Position numbers and translations under genes: made by a program. A stretch of 64,000 nt of DNA from Verrucomicrobiota bacterium (GTDB taxonomy: Bacteria > Verrucomicrobiota > Verrucomicrobiia > CAIQCK01), in contig JACRQF010000025.1 of the NCBI GenBank assembly GCA_016222825.1, forward strand, positions 1-64,000, read 5' to 3'. How positions within the stretch are numbered: position 1 is the stretch's first letter; every line of letters begins with the position of its first letter. Below, one piece after another: positions 17,898 through 26,217 of this stretch. A model generated the notes under the pieces. That model was given only the letters and a program-made list of their open reading frames with translations. It was not told the DNA's origin and searched no databases.

Positions 17898-19475
17898 ATG
17901 AAGAACCTGTTGTTGTTCCCATTGGCGCTTGTGCTCCAACTCGCCAGTCTGCCGCTGTCCGCCGCAACGCGAGAGTCCGGCGAAATGAGCTTCTTCGCCT
18001 TCGACGACCACGCCATCCCGTGGCGCGACAACCTGAAGCTCACGCTCGTGCAGGCCGAGAAACACCCGGCCAATCCCGTGCTTCGCTGCGGGCCGGAGGG
18101 TTCACCGGATTACGGCCACGCCATCCTCTACGGCAGCGTTATCAAGGTCGGCGGCAAGTTTCGCATGTGGTATCTCGGCATGATTCAGCGCAAGATCGAG
18201 CGCGGCCAGGCACCCGGTTGGTGGCGGCCGATGTGTTACGCCGAGAGCGCGGACGGCGTGAACTGGACGAAACCGGATCTGGGCCTCGTCGAGTTCAACG
18301 GCAGCAGGAAGAACAACATTTGCCTCATCGAGTCCGAACCGCACTCACTGAGCCGCGTGAACGACTTCCTCACCGTGATCCACGAGCCGAACGATCCCGA
18401 CCCAAAGCGTCGCTACAAATGCGCGTTCATCGCTCACATGCCGTTCGCCGAAGTCCGTGGTGGCCGGAGCGCCATCGGGCCGAACGAATCGCGATGGGCG
18501 TCGTTCGTGTGCGCCACCAGCGCGGACGGTCTTCGCTGGCAGGTGGTCGGCGACCGGCCCGCGAACAGCGGCGGCGAGCGGTTCGAGGTGTCGGGTCTTT
18601 ATCGTTTCGGCGGATTCTACTACGCGACGGGGCAGCTTATCTCGCCCTGGACATGGCAACCGGATGGTCGCGATGTCGGTCGGTGCATGTTGGCGTATCG
18701 CTCGGCGGACTTTGCGCATTGGTCGAAGGCGAAGGCGTTCGCCTTCGCGCGGCCGGGCCAGACGATTGCGACGCCGCTTGCCGGCCAGCAGACGCACATG
18801 GGCGCGGGCGTGTGGAACCGCGGCAATGTGCTGGTCGGCCTCTACGGCATGTGGCAGGACGGGCCGAAGGAGCGGCCGAAAGGTTCGACGCATCTCTGGG
18901 GCACGCGGATTGACCTCGGCCTCGTCGTCAGCAACGACGGCGTCCATTTCCGCGAGCCGGTGCCGGACTTCAAAGTCATCCCGCGCGGCAAGGAGGGCGA
19001 ATGGGACAGCATCGCGCTGCTTCAAGGCCACGCCTTCGCCAACGTCGGCGACAAAACCTACCTCTGGTATTCGCATTGGGATTGCGAAGGCCAGTTCCGC
19101 TCGCAAGAGATCGGCCTCGCCACACTCCGCCGCGACGGCTTCGGCTACCTCTCGCGCCACAACACGAATGCCCCGGCTCACTTCATCACGAGCGTGATCG
19201 AGCCACGCCGGCGAGCAGCGAAGCTGCTGGTGAACGCCGACGGCTTCTCGCCCGACGCGCCACTGACGGTGGAGTTGCTCGACGAATCCGACCGGCCGAT
19301 GCGCGGTTTCTCAGGCGTGGACGCCGCGAAGCTGGCCACCTCCGGCACGCAACTGGAGATTGTGTGGCCGAAGACGAAGAATAGTCGCTTGCCCGCCGGC
19401 AGACGACTCGCCATCAAGATCAACTTTCCAGCTATGGGCGAAGCGCGCGTATATGCGCTGAACGTGGCAGAGTGA
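17898..19475 (+). CDS. Secreted five-bladed beta-propeller glycosidase-like protein (GH43/GH32-type fold)
   Basis: 525 residues with signal peptide (MKNLLLFPLALVLQLASLPLSA). The repeated blade pattern is visible: F-R-MWYLGM, CYAESADGVNWTKPDLGL, VCATSADGLRWQV, YRSADFAHWSKA, GLVVSNDGVHF. This is typical of furanosidase-fold proteins acting on arabinan, fructan or related sugars. Catalytic Asp/Glu residues cannot be assigned with confidence. A C-terminal beta sandwich (about 420-525) follows. It is probably exported with the upstream GH2-like enzyme and degrades the same glycan. Confidence 0.72.
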   Translation: MKNLLLFPLALVLQLASLPLSAATRESGEMSFFAFDDHAIPWRDNLKLTLVQAEKHPANPVLRCGPEGSPDYGHAILYGSVIKVGGKFRMWYLGMIQRKIERGQAPGWWRPMCYAESADGVNWTKPDLGLVEFNGSRKNNICLIESEPHSLSRVNDFLTVIHEPNDPDPKRRYKCAFIAHMPFAEVRGGRSAIGPNESRWASFVCATSADGLRWQVVGDRPANSGGERFEVSGLYRFGGFYYATGQLISPWTWQPDGRDVGRCMLAYRSADFAHWSKAKAFAFARPGQTIATPLAGQQTHMGAGVWNRGNVLVGLYGMWQDGPKERPKGSTHLWGTRIDLGLVVSNDGVHFREPVPDFKVIPRGKEGEWDSIALLQGHAFANVGDKTYLWYSHWDCEGQFRSQEIGLATLRRDGFGYLSRHNTNAPAHFITSVIEPRRRAAKLLVNADGFSPDAPLTVELLDESDRPMRGFSGVDAAKLATSGTQLEIVWPKTKNSRLPAGRRLAIKINFPAMGEARVYALNVAE

Positions 19476-19656
19476 GAAGCGACGCTTCGGCCAGCCGCCC
19501 CTTGGGGGGACACGAGAATGGCCGGGCGTTTCAGAAACTGTCTTGGCGCATGAGGGCACGGGGGAGAACGCGCAGCGCGGCTACGTGACGCTGGCGGACG
19601 CCGCAAAGGGGAGTATTGTTAGGCAAGAAGCAACATCCAATCCGGAGAAAGGATGC

Positions 19657-19911
19657 ATGGATAACTCAGAAAGAAACTGGAGCCAGCAGCCGCGTTCCAG
19701 TGAACACTCAACTCCCGACCCGGCCAGGTGCCGCGTCAAACACCGCACGGCGGACATCTACGATTGCCATGGAGAGGATTCGCTGACCTGCTGCCACGTC
19801 CTGCCTTTCGGCAATAGTCGCATCTGCCGACATCCAGAGCGACACAAGCTGCCCGCCCATACCGGGCCACCGCACAAGGAGGAACACGACCAAAAGACCC
19901 CGAAGCGCTGA
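19657..19911 (+). CDS. Small Cys/His-rich hypothetical protein
   Basis: Possible 84-residue protein. GGAGAAAGG lies 4 bases before the ATG, and the frame stops just before a rho-independent terminator. The core has CHGEDSLTCCHVLPFG followed by CRHPERHK, an arrangement of Cys and His that could bind metal. Codon third positions are only moderately GC-rich, so it could also be non-coding. No family recognised. Confidence 0.4.
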   Translation: MDNSERNWSQQPRSSEHSTPDPARCRVKHRTADIYDCHGEDSLTCCHVLPFGNSRICRHPERHKLPAHTGPPHKEEHDQKTPKR

Positions 19912-19932
19912 CCCAGGTTCATCTCGTCCGCC

Positions 19933-19966
19933 AAGCCCCGACTCGAAAGACTCGGGGCTTTCGCTT
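19933..19966 (+). terminator. Rho-independent terminator
   Basis: AAGCCCCGA and TCGGGGCTT form a perfect 9-base stem, followed by TTCGCTTTT. The hairpin is also near the end of the convergent LysM gene, so it may act in both directions. Confidence 0.75.
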
Positions 19967-19988
19967 TTGCCGAACAATCGTCGCGGGC

Positions 19989-20873
19989 TCAGCGCGAGCG
20001 TTTCGGGGGGATGGTCAGCACGGTGCCGGCCATCAGGCGGTCCTTGTCGGGAATGGCGGAACGGTTGGCGCGGTAGATCGCCCCCCACGCGCCGCGGTCG
20101 CCGTAATACTTCAGCGCAATGCTGGCAAGCGTGTCGCCGTGCTTGACCTTGTAAGTCATGGTTTTCTTCGGATTGACCGCCGGCGTTTGCGAAGTGGCGG
20201 GCGCGGTTGGCGTGGACAGCGCGGGTTTGGGCGGCGTGACGGCAGCCGTGTGGCTTGCCGCAGACGGCGGCGTTTGCGTGGCGGGACCGGCCGGTGGCGC
20301 ATCCGCCACAGCGACGGCGTTCGATGCGGCAGGAGCGACGTTCGGCTCCAACGGCGGCAGGGGCGGCGCGGCGGCGGCGGTCTGCGGCTGGTTGGCCAGT
20401 TTCATCTGGGCCTCGGTCAGTTGCTGCCGCAGCTTGTCCACCTCGTCTTGAAGCGCGCGGTTCTTCTGCAACAGATCGTTCATCTCGCTGGCGTTCTCCA
20501 TCGGCGAGTTCGGCATGGAGGCGATCAGGCTGCGCTTGGCGCGCTCGATGAAGACGTTCGCCGTTTTCGCGCGCTCCGGTTCCGTGTTCAACTTGACGAA
20601 CCGCTGGTAGTGGTAAATCGCGCCGGCGAGGTCCTTGAGTTGCTGCTCGTCGAGGATCGCGACGGCCCAGTGGATCGCCGCCGAGTCCGGGTTGAGCTTG
20701 AGCGCCTGCTCGTAGCACTCGGCCGCCTCGGTGTAGTTGCGCCGCTGTTTCTCCGCCTCAGCCTTTTTCAGCCAGGGGTTCTTGTCGTCGCTGATAAAAC
20801 CGGTCGTGGCCGGCTCGGTGCATGCCGTCACGGCGAGCGCCAGCGCGGCCAACATCAAAGCAATCCGTTCCAT
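19989..20873 (-). CDS. LysM lipoprotein with TPR and coiled-coil
   Basis: 294 residues. Signal peptide with lipobox AVTAC (Cys18). Two TPR-like repeats (about 35-95), a coiled coil (about 135-165, LLQKNRALQDEVDKLRQQL), a Pro/Ala linker and a C-terminal LysM domain (about 243-290, HGDTLASIALKYYG) follow. LysM binds peptidoglycan, so this is probably an outer-membrane lipoprotein tethered to the wall, in the style of a cell-envelope organiser. It stands alone and converges with the small ORF upstream. Confidence 0.85.
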   Translation of the reverse strand: MERIALMLAALALAVTACTEPATTGFISDDKNPWLKKAEAEKQRRNYTEAAECYEQALKLNPDSAAIHWAVAILDEQQLKDLAGAIYHYQRFVKLNTEPERAKTANVFIERAKRSLIASMPNSPMENASEMNDLLQKNRALQDEVDKLRQQLTEAQMKLANQPQTAAAAPPLPPLEPNVAPAASNAVAVADAPPAGPATQTPPSAASHTAAVTPPKPALSTPTAPATSQTPAVNPKKTMTYKVKHGDTLASIALKYYGDRGAWGAIYRANRSAIPDKDRLMAGTVLTIPPKRSR

Positions 20874-20966
20874 AAGAGCCGCATGATAGCAGCCGCGACC
20901 GGAAACTCAAGCGCACGGGGAAGGCGAGGCAACTCGTTCACGGCTGGTTCATGAAGGGATGCAAGA

Positions 20967-21045
20967 GGTAGGGCGAGGCGTCCCTGCCGAGCCGCCGGCG
21001 TCCGATATGCGCGGCCTGCGGCTCATCGGGACGATTCGCCCTACC
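20967..21045. repeat. REP-like inverted repeat, family B (GTAGGGCGAG...)
   Basis: Left arm 20967-20995 (GGTAGGGCGAGGCGTCCC...) and right arm 21018-21045 (...GGGACGATTCGCCCTACC) are imperfectly complementary over about 28 bases. It could fold as a long hairpin and resembles dispersed bacterial REP/MITE sequences. Confidence 0.75.
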
Positions 21046-21120
21046 AACGAATTGCACAACTCGCCCAGCCTGTTGTTTCCCGCACACACAAATACTCGGA
21101 CACGCCATCCATATCCGCTT

Positions 21121-21480
21121 GGCCAGTCTCCATTCTGTAAGGGTAGGAAAGCAGTCTGGCTTGGCTCACATTTTGGTTGTTTTCACGGCTTTCCAGAAGG
21201 AAATCACTGTTTTTAAGTTTGGAAATGGCATGTTTCTAGTAAGGAAAGTTAGTTTCCTTACTATATGAAGGCGTTCGGCAGGAGATCGAGGGCATTCCGC
21301 AGGATGGAAATCGCTGTTTCCAAGCTTGCAGGAGGCGAAATCAGTCGGATCGAGCCGACTTCCAGCTTGAAGGCCGTTCTTTCCAGGCTTGCAAGGCCCT
21401 TCGCCAGTCTGCCGGAGGCTGTTTCCAGTCTGGAAATGGCTAACTGCTAGTAAGGAAACGAATTTTCCTTACTTGATTTC
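21121..21480. repeat. TTTCCAG ladder with two matched hairpins upstream of the FnIII gene
   Basis: Hairpin 1 (21237-21263) has an 11-base perfect stem TAGTAAGGAAA/TTTCCTTACTA with a 5-base loop. Hairpin 2 (21448-21473) has the same stem with a different 5-base loop, 211 bases later. Each is preceded by a similar GGAAATGGC block. Between and before them are repeated TTTCCA(A/G)-CTTG-like units (about 21189, 21317, 21360, 21380, 21422). An open frame of 61 codons starts just after hairpin 1 (21265) and its TAG is the first stem bases of hairpin 2. Neither hairpin has a T-tract, so they are unlikely to be plain terminators. Confidence 0.7.
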
Positions 21481-21572
21481 ACCCATCCACAGGATGGAGA
21501 ATGGTGTCCTCAGAAGGTTGTTTGCCGCCTGCGGATGGCGCGCGGCGGCTTGCAAATGAACGGAGCACGAGG

Positions 21573-22205
21573 ATGAAACTCGCAAGAACGAAGTTGGCCT
21601 TCAAGGACAAGCCGGTGGGCGAGCAGTTGAGGGTGGCGGAGCGGCTGGCGCGCGGCGCAAGCAGCGATGCGGCGCTGGCAGCGAGGCTGGAGCATCTGCC
21701 CCGGCTGCAAAAGGCGGTGGAGGAGGCGCGCACGTTGATTGACGCCGTGGAGACGGCGCGCAAGACGTTGAAGGCGCAGGTGCTGAAGCGCAACGACGCG
21801 ATGCGCGAGTTGCGGCATGCGGCGTGGCTTCTGAGGGCGGGGGTGGTGTCGCAGACTGGGGGCGAGGCCGCGGCGCTGGTCAGCCTGGGGCTGGAGCTGG
21901 TGGCGGAGAAGAAACGGATCGGGCTGCTGCCTGCGCCGGATGGCTTGAAGGCGTTGCCGGGTCTGCTCGCCGGCAGTGTTCTGCTGAGGTGGGCGCGCGT
22001 GCGGCGGCGCAGGCCGTCGTATCTGGTGGAGATGAGCACGGACCCGGACGGGAACGCGGGCTGGAAGCATGTGGGGGCGTTCACGCGCCGCAAATGCACG
22101 GTGACGGGACTGGAGCCGGGCAAGGAGTATTGGTTTCGCGTGGCGACGCTGGCCCGGGCGGGCACGGGGCCGTGGGGTTCGCCGGTGCGATGCCGGGCGA
22201 CGTGA
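21573..22205 (+). CDS. Small fibronectin type III protein
   Basis: 210 residues. The first 125 residues are helical and Arg/Lys/Ala-rich (LRVAERLARGASSDAAL...). The C-terminal part (about 135-210) is a single FnIII domain with the signature VTGLEPGKEYWFRVATLARAGTGPWGSP. No signal peptide is visible. ATG 21573 is preferred over the frame's earlier start because CACGAGG lies just upstream and the earlier residues fall in the repeat region. The function is unknown; proteins of this plan are recalled as multi-copy in Verrucomicrobiota (from memory, unverified). Confidence 0.7.
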   Translation: MKLARTKLAFKDKPVGEQLRVAERLARGASSDAALAARLEHLPRLQKAVEEARTLIDAVETARKTLKAQVLKRNDAMRELRHAAWLLRAGVVSQTGGEAAALVSLGLELVAEKKRIGLLPAPDGLKALPGLLAGSVLLRWARVRRRRPSYLVEMSTDPDGNAGWKHVGAFTRRKCTVTGLEPGKEYWFRVATLARAGTGPWGSPVRCRAT

Positions 22206-23146
22206 GAGGGGCGCGCGTGATCCCGCCAGACGGCCGCGTCAACTCACCGGCGAACGGTTCGCTTGATGGGCGCGCCCCCGCATCGCAATCGGTGGAGTTG
22301 AAGCCGTGAAATCAACTCGGCGAGCATGCGGCTCTGCCGCGGGGCATGAAGATTCTTCAGGAGCGGGTCTTTGGGCGGACTCAGGGGTTTGGGGGTCACA
22401 TTCCACTCCTTGCTTCTATTACGGGCCAGTCAGCCGGAAAGAAATAGCGTGGAGCGGAATTGTCGAGCTGCCCTCTGGCCCTCGAACCACTCTGTCCGCT
22501 CCACGCGAGACTCTCATAAGACGCCGGTGAGGTTTTGCGGATTCAACAGGATCGTCAGGCAGCCGTTACTTCGAGGCGGGCTTCCTCCGTGAGTGCCGCG
22601 TCCGTCCGGCTTCCCTCATGGTCAAAATGGGTTTGATGGCCTTGTAGCGATCCTCCAACGGCTCCCTGCTGCATATTCCGTAGAGGCACTGAACCACCTC
22701 TTCGGGCCGCGAGTAGCCGACCAGCCGCTCAGAACTCGTTATCATGCGGGGCATCTCCAAATTCAATATTTGTTCGCAACCACTGTCTCGGCGCCGACCG
22801 TTGGGCGGGAGAATACGCGAGCGTGAAACGCTGGTCATTCGGTAAGAAGCCTGTTGTGACCTAGGGAGTTTGCTTACCCCAGCACACCCCTTGCGAAACC
22901 GCCGGCGGGTGGCATATTGGAGCGGCACAGAGTGAGAGCAAAGTTACTGATGTGAAAGTCAGAACAAAAACTCGAACACTGTGCTATTTCTTTGCTCTTC
23001 ATCCGGCTTCTGGGAGGCGTCTCACGGCAGAACAGATGGTGCCCGCGCGCCCTGCGGGTGAAGGCTGCGCACCGCCCGCTTGCCAACGCAATCCATCGGC
23101 TCAATACTGGGTCCGCGCAAGACAATCACGGTTGACCACTGACACC
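22206..23146. other. Long intergenic stretch with little coding signal
   Basis: About 940 bases between the FnIII gene and the exported mannonate-dehydratase-like gene. It contains one possible small minus-strand ORF (22566-22754). A short frame at 22347-22448 is only 33 codons long and looks like a gene remnant at best. I see no RNA gene or strong inverted repeat. Confidence 0.45.
22566..22754 (-). CDS. Possible small hypothetical protein
   Basis: 62-residue frame from an ATG at 22754. The segment RPEEVVQCLYGICSREPLEDRYKAIKPIL reads like conserved helical protein rather than random translation, ending in a basic tail. GGAG lies 11 bases upstream. It may be the end of a longer, decayed gene. 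No family recognised. Confidence 0.3.
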   Translation of the reverse strand: MPRMITSSERLVGYSRPEEVVQCLYGICSREPLEDRYKAIKPILTMREAGRTRHSRRKPASK

Positions 23147-24274
23147 ATGAAACGAAGAGACTTTTTCTCCATCGCAGGAACCGCAGGCGTGGGAACCTTG
23201 GTGGCGGGGATGACCGGCTTGGGCGCCACCGCTCCGGCCGCCCAGAATACCGCCCGCCCCAAACCCTCGCTCATGAAGGTGGGCACCCAGCAAGGGCCGG
23301 TCACGGATGCCATGCTCCAGTATTTCAAACGGCACGGCGTCAGCCACATCTGCGCCGCCGTGCCACGCGGCAAAGACGCCAAGGACGGCTGGCAGATTGA
23401 CGGCCTGTTGCGCCTGCGCGAACGGGTCGAAGCGCACGGCCTTCAGCTTGCGATGCTGGCCTTGCCGATGAGCAGTGTCGAAATATCGCGCGCCGAGAAT
23501 CCCAACATCATGCTGGGCAAATACCCCGACCGAGACCGGGAGATTGATCGGCTTTGCGAGATGATCCGCATGGCGGCGCGCGCCGGAATTCATGCCCTGA
23601 AATACAACCTGACTCTGCTCGGCGTGCTCCGCACGGAGTCCACACCGGGCCGGGGCGGTTCGCGCTACTCGACCTGGGCGCTGGCCGATGCGAAGCAAGA
23701 ACCCCCGTTGACGATGGCCGGAGTCGTGGGCGCGGACGAAATGTGGGAACGGATCACTTGTTTCCTCAAACGCGTGGTGCCGGTCGCGGAGGAATGCAAA
23801 GTCCGGCTGGCGTGTCATCCGCACGATCCGGGTGTGCCGCCGGAGGGCTTTCGTGGGGTGGCGCGCGTGCTGGGCACGGTGGAAGGATTGAAACGCTTCG
23901 TCTCCATCAAGGAAAGCCCCTGCCACGGCCTGAACTTCTGCCAGGGAACCGTTGCCGAACTGCTGGCCGATCCGGGCCGGGAAATCCATGACGTCATCCG
24001 TTACTTCGGCAGCCGGGGGAAGATTTTCAATGTTCATTTCCGGAACATCCGGGGCCGGCGTGACAAGTTTCAGGAAGTGTATCCGGACGAAGGCGACGTG
24101 GACATGGTTCGCGCCATGCGGGTCTATCGTGAGATCGGCTACGACGGCATGATCATGCCTGACCACATGCCCAGTCACGCGGATGATCCGCGGAGCTTGC
24201 AGGCCTTCGCGTTTGGCTATGGTTACATCAAGGCCCTGATCCAAGCGGTCGCCACTGAGAGTCCGGCTCTGTAA
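23147..24274 (+). CDS. Tat-exported mannonate dehydratase-like TIM-barrel protein
   Basis: 375 residues. The N-terminus MKRRDFFSIAGTAGVGTLVAG is a twin-arginine-type signal. The rest resembles UxuA (D-mannonate dehydratase; mannonate to 2-keto-3-deoxygluconate in hexuronate breakdown): LACHPHDPG, SPCHGLNFCQGTVAE, NVHFRNIRG and MPDHMP carry the His/Cys/Asp residues of the metal site. Cytosolic UxuA is normal, so export is unusual and the activity may differ (xylose-isomerase-like epimerase or dehydratase). It is a single gene placed immediately before the tRNA-Cys island. Confidence 0.75.
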   Translation: MKRRDFFSIAGTAGVGTLVAGMTGLGATAPAAQNTARPKPSLMKVGTQQGPVTDAMLQYFKRHGVSHICAAVPRGKDAKDGWQIDGLLRLRERVEAHGLQLAMLALPMSSVEISRAENPNIMLGKYPDRDREIDRLCEMIRMAARAGIHALKYNLTLLGVLRTESTPGRGGSRYSTWALADAKQEPPLTMAGVVGADEMWERITCFLKRVVPVAEECKVRLACHPHDPGVPPEGFRGVARVLGTVEGLKRFVSIKESPCHGLNFCQGTVAELLADPGREIHDVIRYFGSRGKIFNVHFRNIRGRRDKFQEVYPDEGDVDMVRAMRVYREIGYDGMIMPDHMPSHADDPRSLQAFAFGYGYIKALIQAVATESPAL

Positions 24275-24322
24275 GCGGGAGCATCACTGTCTTGGAGGAC
24301 CATTTCGCGGTATTCCCGGCGA

Positions 24323-24360
24323 AAGAAGAAGCCCGCGCAACTGTTTCCAGTCACGCGGGC
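24323..24360 (-). terminator. Terminator hairpin left behind tRNA-Cys 3' remnant
   Basis: GCCCGCG (24331-24337) pairs with CGCGGGC (24354-24360); on the minus strand a pyrimidine-rich TTCTTCTTT tail follows. The same hairpin with a diverged loop follows the intact tRNA-Cys at 39135-39164. This copy was probably the original tRNA terminator before integration. Confidence 0.65.
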
Positions 24361-24410
24361 TGAATTGGAGGCGGGGGTCGGAATTGAACCGACGCATAGG
24401 AGTTTTGCAG
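24349..24410. repeat. attL: left 62-bp direct repeat of the integrative element
   Basis: Identical base for base to 39153-39214. It contains the last 42 bases of tRNA-Cys (24369-24410, from the anticodon loop to the discriminator), the encoded CCA and part of the terminator stem. Sequence diverges immediately beyond 24410 and before 24349. It lies 209 bases from the integrase stop codon, as expected for an attachment site. Confidence 0.9.
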
Positions 24411-24524
24411 GCTGACGGAAGACTTGCCAGCGATTGCCAAACATTACCAGCGCATCCACCGAACAAACACCGCCCGCGCAAGTTGCGCCGTTTGCTGGAT
24501 TCGCTGGCGATGCTCGGCGATGGA

Positions 24525-24572
24525 TGGATACCACGAAACACGGGGCGCAACTGGTATCCGCGTATGGTATCC
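24525..24572. promoter_or_regulatory. Candidate integrase arm-type sites, left end
   Basis: GGTATCC occurs twice in direct orientation (24553-24559 and 24566-24572, separated by GCGTAT) and once inverted (GGATACC, about 24526-24532), between attL and the integrase gene. The same pair with GCGTAT changed to ACGTAT occurs near attR (39080-39099). The symmetrical placement is that of arm binding sites for a lambda-type integrase. Confidence 0.6.
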
Positions 24573-24618
24573 ATTCTTGGCCGTTTGACGGTGCTCATTG
24601 CGCATTCCTTTTTTGCTT

Positions 24619-25884
24619 TTAACTGCTACACGCGGCAACGGGTTCCAACGTCTTATTTCCCGCCACTTGCGTCTTTTGCGTATCAGACTTGGCTGGTTGG
24701 CTATCATGCTGCGCACGGTTGAACAACAGCTTGATTCGCTTCGCCTGCGCCAGCAAGTGTTCGCTCCGCACGTCGCCATACGTCCGCGCAATGATGGCCG
24801 GCCCGCTCTTGTCGCCGATCAGCGCCGCAATCTCCGCATCCGACAGCCCCGACTCGCGCCCTTGCGTCACGAAGAAACTGCGCAAGCCGTGCGGCGTGAC
24901 GTGCCGGGTTTCCAAGTCCTTGCACACGCCGGCTAGAGTCTGCGCAACCGACACGTAAGGCACAGGCCGCGAAACGTCGCGGCACGATGGAAACAGCAGG
25001 TGACTATTTGAACGCGCCCGCATCGCCGTAAGAAGCTGCTTCATCTCCGGCAGAATCGGAACCCACGGATTGACGCCGCGCTTCTCGCGAACAACGTGAA
25101 TCAATTCGTTGCTCCAATCCACCGCTTCCCAATCCAGCGGCAACGCTTCGTTGATGCGCAGCCCGGAGAATGCAAGGAACATCACGCAATCCGCAATGAC
25201 GCTATACCCTTTCTCCCGCAGCGTCGTTTCAATCGTCTGCAACTGCGCCACCGTCGGCGCGCATTCGCGGCAATGCCGTGTGTCTTCCTCGCGATGATAC
25301 CGCGTCCGGCCCGCCAGCGGGTTGTTCTTGAGCTTGGCTTGCCGCACCGCCAGCGCCAGCGCATTCGTCAACGCTTGCAGCTCGATGTCCACAAGGCGCG
25401 TTCCCGCCCGGCTCTTGCGGTCGTTCTCCCCGGCCTTCCACTTGTAGCCGCCGCTCGCGCGCCAATCGCGATACTTGTCGCAGTCTTTCAGCGTCAACGT
25501 CGCCGCGCGCATCGGCCCGAAATACGATTTCACGCGCACCAGATTCTTCCGCTCCATTGCCGCCGTTGTCGGCGCTTTCGTGCGCATCTTGCGGTCGGGG
25601 AAACCGGCCTTGATGTAGTTTTCGATCACCGCTTCAACGGTCACTGACTTCAATTCCAGCGCCGCGACCTTCGGCATGATGCCGTGTTCCTTCAACACGG
25701 TGTCTTTGTGCCATTGTTTGAGAACCTTTCGCGCCGTATCCGGGTCGTTGGTATCGGTGCTGCGCCATGTCCGTTTGCCCTCATCCCAAACGCGCGCGTA
25801 GATCGTGCCGTTGCGCCGGTAGAGTCCGGGGCCGATTCGATCAAAACGGCGTGTCTCCGTAGTGTCTTGCTTGAACGCTATCAT
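24619..25884 (-). CDS. Tyrosine recombinase (integrase) of the tRNA-Cys element
   Basis: 421 residues. An N-terminal SAM-like/arm-binding region precedes the catalytic domain with FSGLRINEALPLDW (Arg I, about 240), TPHGLRSFF (His-x-x-Arg, about 330) and IARTYGDVR, where the nucleophilic Tyr is expected (about 368). It catalyses site-specific integration into and excision from tRNA-Cys. The gene overlaps the upstream RHH gene by 4 bases (ATGA), so the two are translationally coupled. Its 3' end points at attL. Confidence 0.92.
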   Translation of the reverse strand: MIAFKQDTTETRRFDRIGPGLYRRNGTIYARVWDEGKRTWRSTDTNDPDTARKVLKQWHKDTVLKEHGIMPKVAALELKSVTVEAVIENYIKAGFPDRKMRTKAPTTAAMERKNLVRVKSYFGPMRAATLTLKDCDKYRDWRASGGYKWKAGENDRKSRAGTRLVDIELQALTNALALAVRQAKLKNNPLAGRTRYHREEDTRHCRECAPTVAQLQTIETTLREKGYSVIADCVMFLAFSGLRINEALPLDWEAVDWSNELIHVVREKRGVNPWVPILPEMKQLLTAMRARSNSHLLFPSCRDVSRPVPYVSVAQTLAGVCKDLETRHVTPHGLRSFFVTQGRESGLSDAEIAALIGDKSGPAIIARTYGDVRSEHLLAQAKRIKLLFNRAQHDSQPAKSDTQKTQVAGNKTLEPVAACSS

Positions 25885-26069
25885 TTCGTGTTCCTCCGTT
25901 TGGTGATTTTCTCTGCCGTCTCAATCAGCTTCGGCGCTTCCGTCTGCAAGTATTGGTCAACCGCCCGCCGAATCACTTCGGAGAACGTCAACCCGGTCGC
26001 ATCGCAGAAGGCATTCAGCTTTTCCGTGTAGTGCTCTGGCAGAAAGAGCGTTGTGCGGTGCATTGTCAT
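25881..26069 (-). CDS. Ribbon-helix-helix (CopG-like) regulator upstream of the integrase
   Basis: 62 residues from the ATG at 26069: HRTTLFLPEHYTEKLNAFCDATGLTFSEVIRRAVDQYL is a standard RHH fold with a beta strand then two helices. It probably represses the integrase unit it heads. An ATG 30 bases upstream is in frame, but it lies inside the predicted -35 box, so the transcript should begin at or near 26069 and be leaderless. Confidence 0.8.
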   Translation of the reverse strand: MTMHRTTLFLPEHYTEKLNAFCDATGLTFSEVIRRAVDQYLQTEAPKLIETAEKITKRRNTK

Positions 26070-26075
26070 GGAAGT

Positions 26076-26103
26076 AGTATATTCACTAACGGAATACATG
26101 CAA
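26076..26103 (-). promoter_or_regulatory. Predicted promoter of the RHH-integrase operon
   Basis: On the minus strand, TTGCAT (26098-26103), a 16-base spacer and TATACT (26076-26081) give a good sigma-70 promoter, with the ATG starting 6 bases after the -10. TAGT-N6-ACTA overlaps the -10 and could be an RHH operator. Confidence 0.5.
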
Positions 26104-26217
26104 GCACTATTTTCAGGCCGGGAAGAAACCGCCGGCGTTAAGGACCGGCTTTGCTCCTATGCGCCTATTGCGCCTGACGGTGGTAAACATTCTTATAGAG
26201 TCCGGCTTTCTCAAAAG

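Noticed and set aside
22347..22448. 33-codon frame (MKILQERVFG...) downstream of the FnIII gene
   Set aside because: Too short, with no ribosome site and no recognised family; at most a gene remnant.
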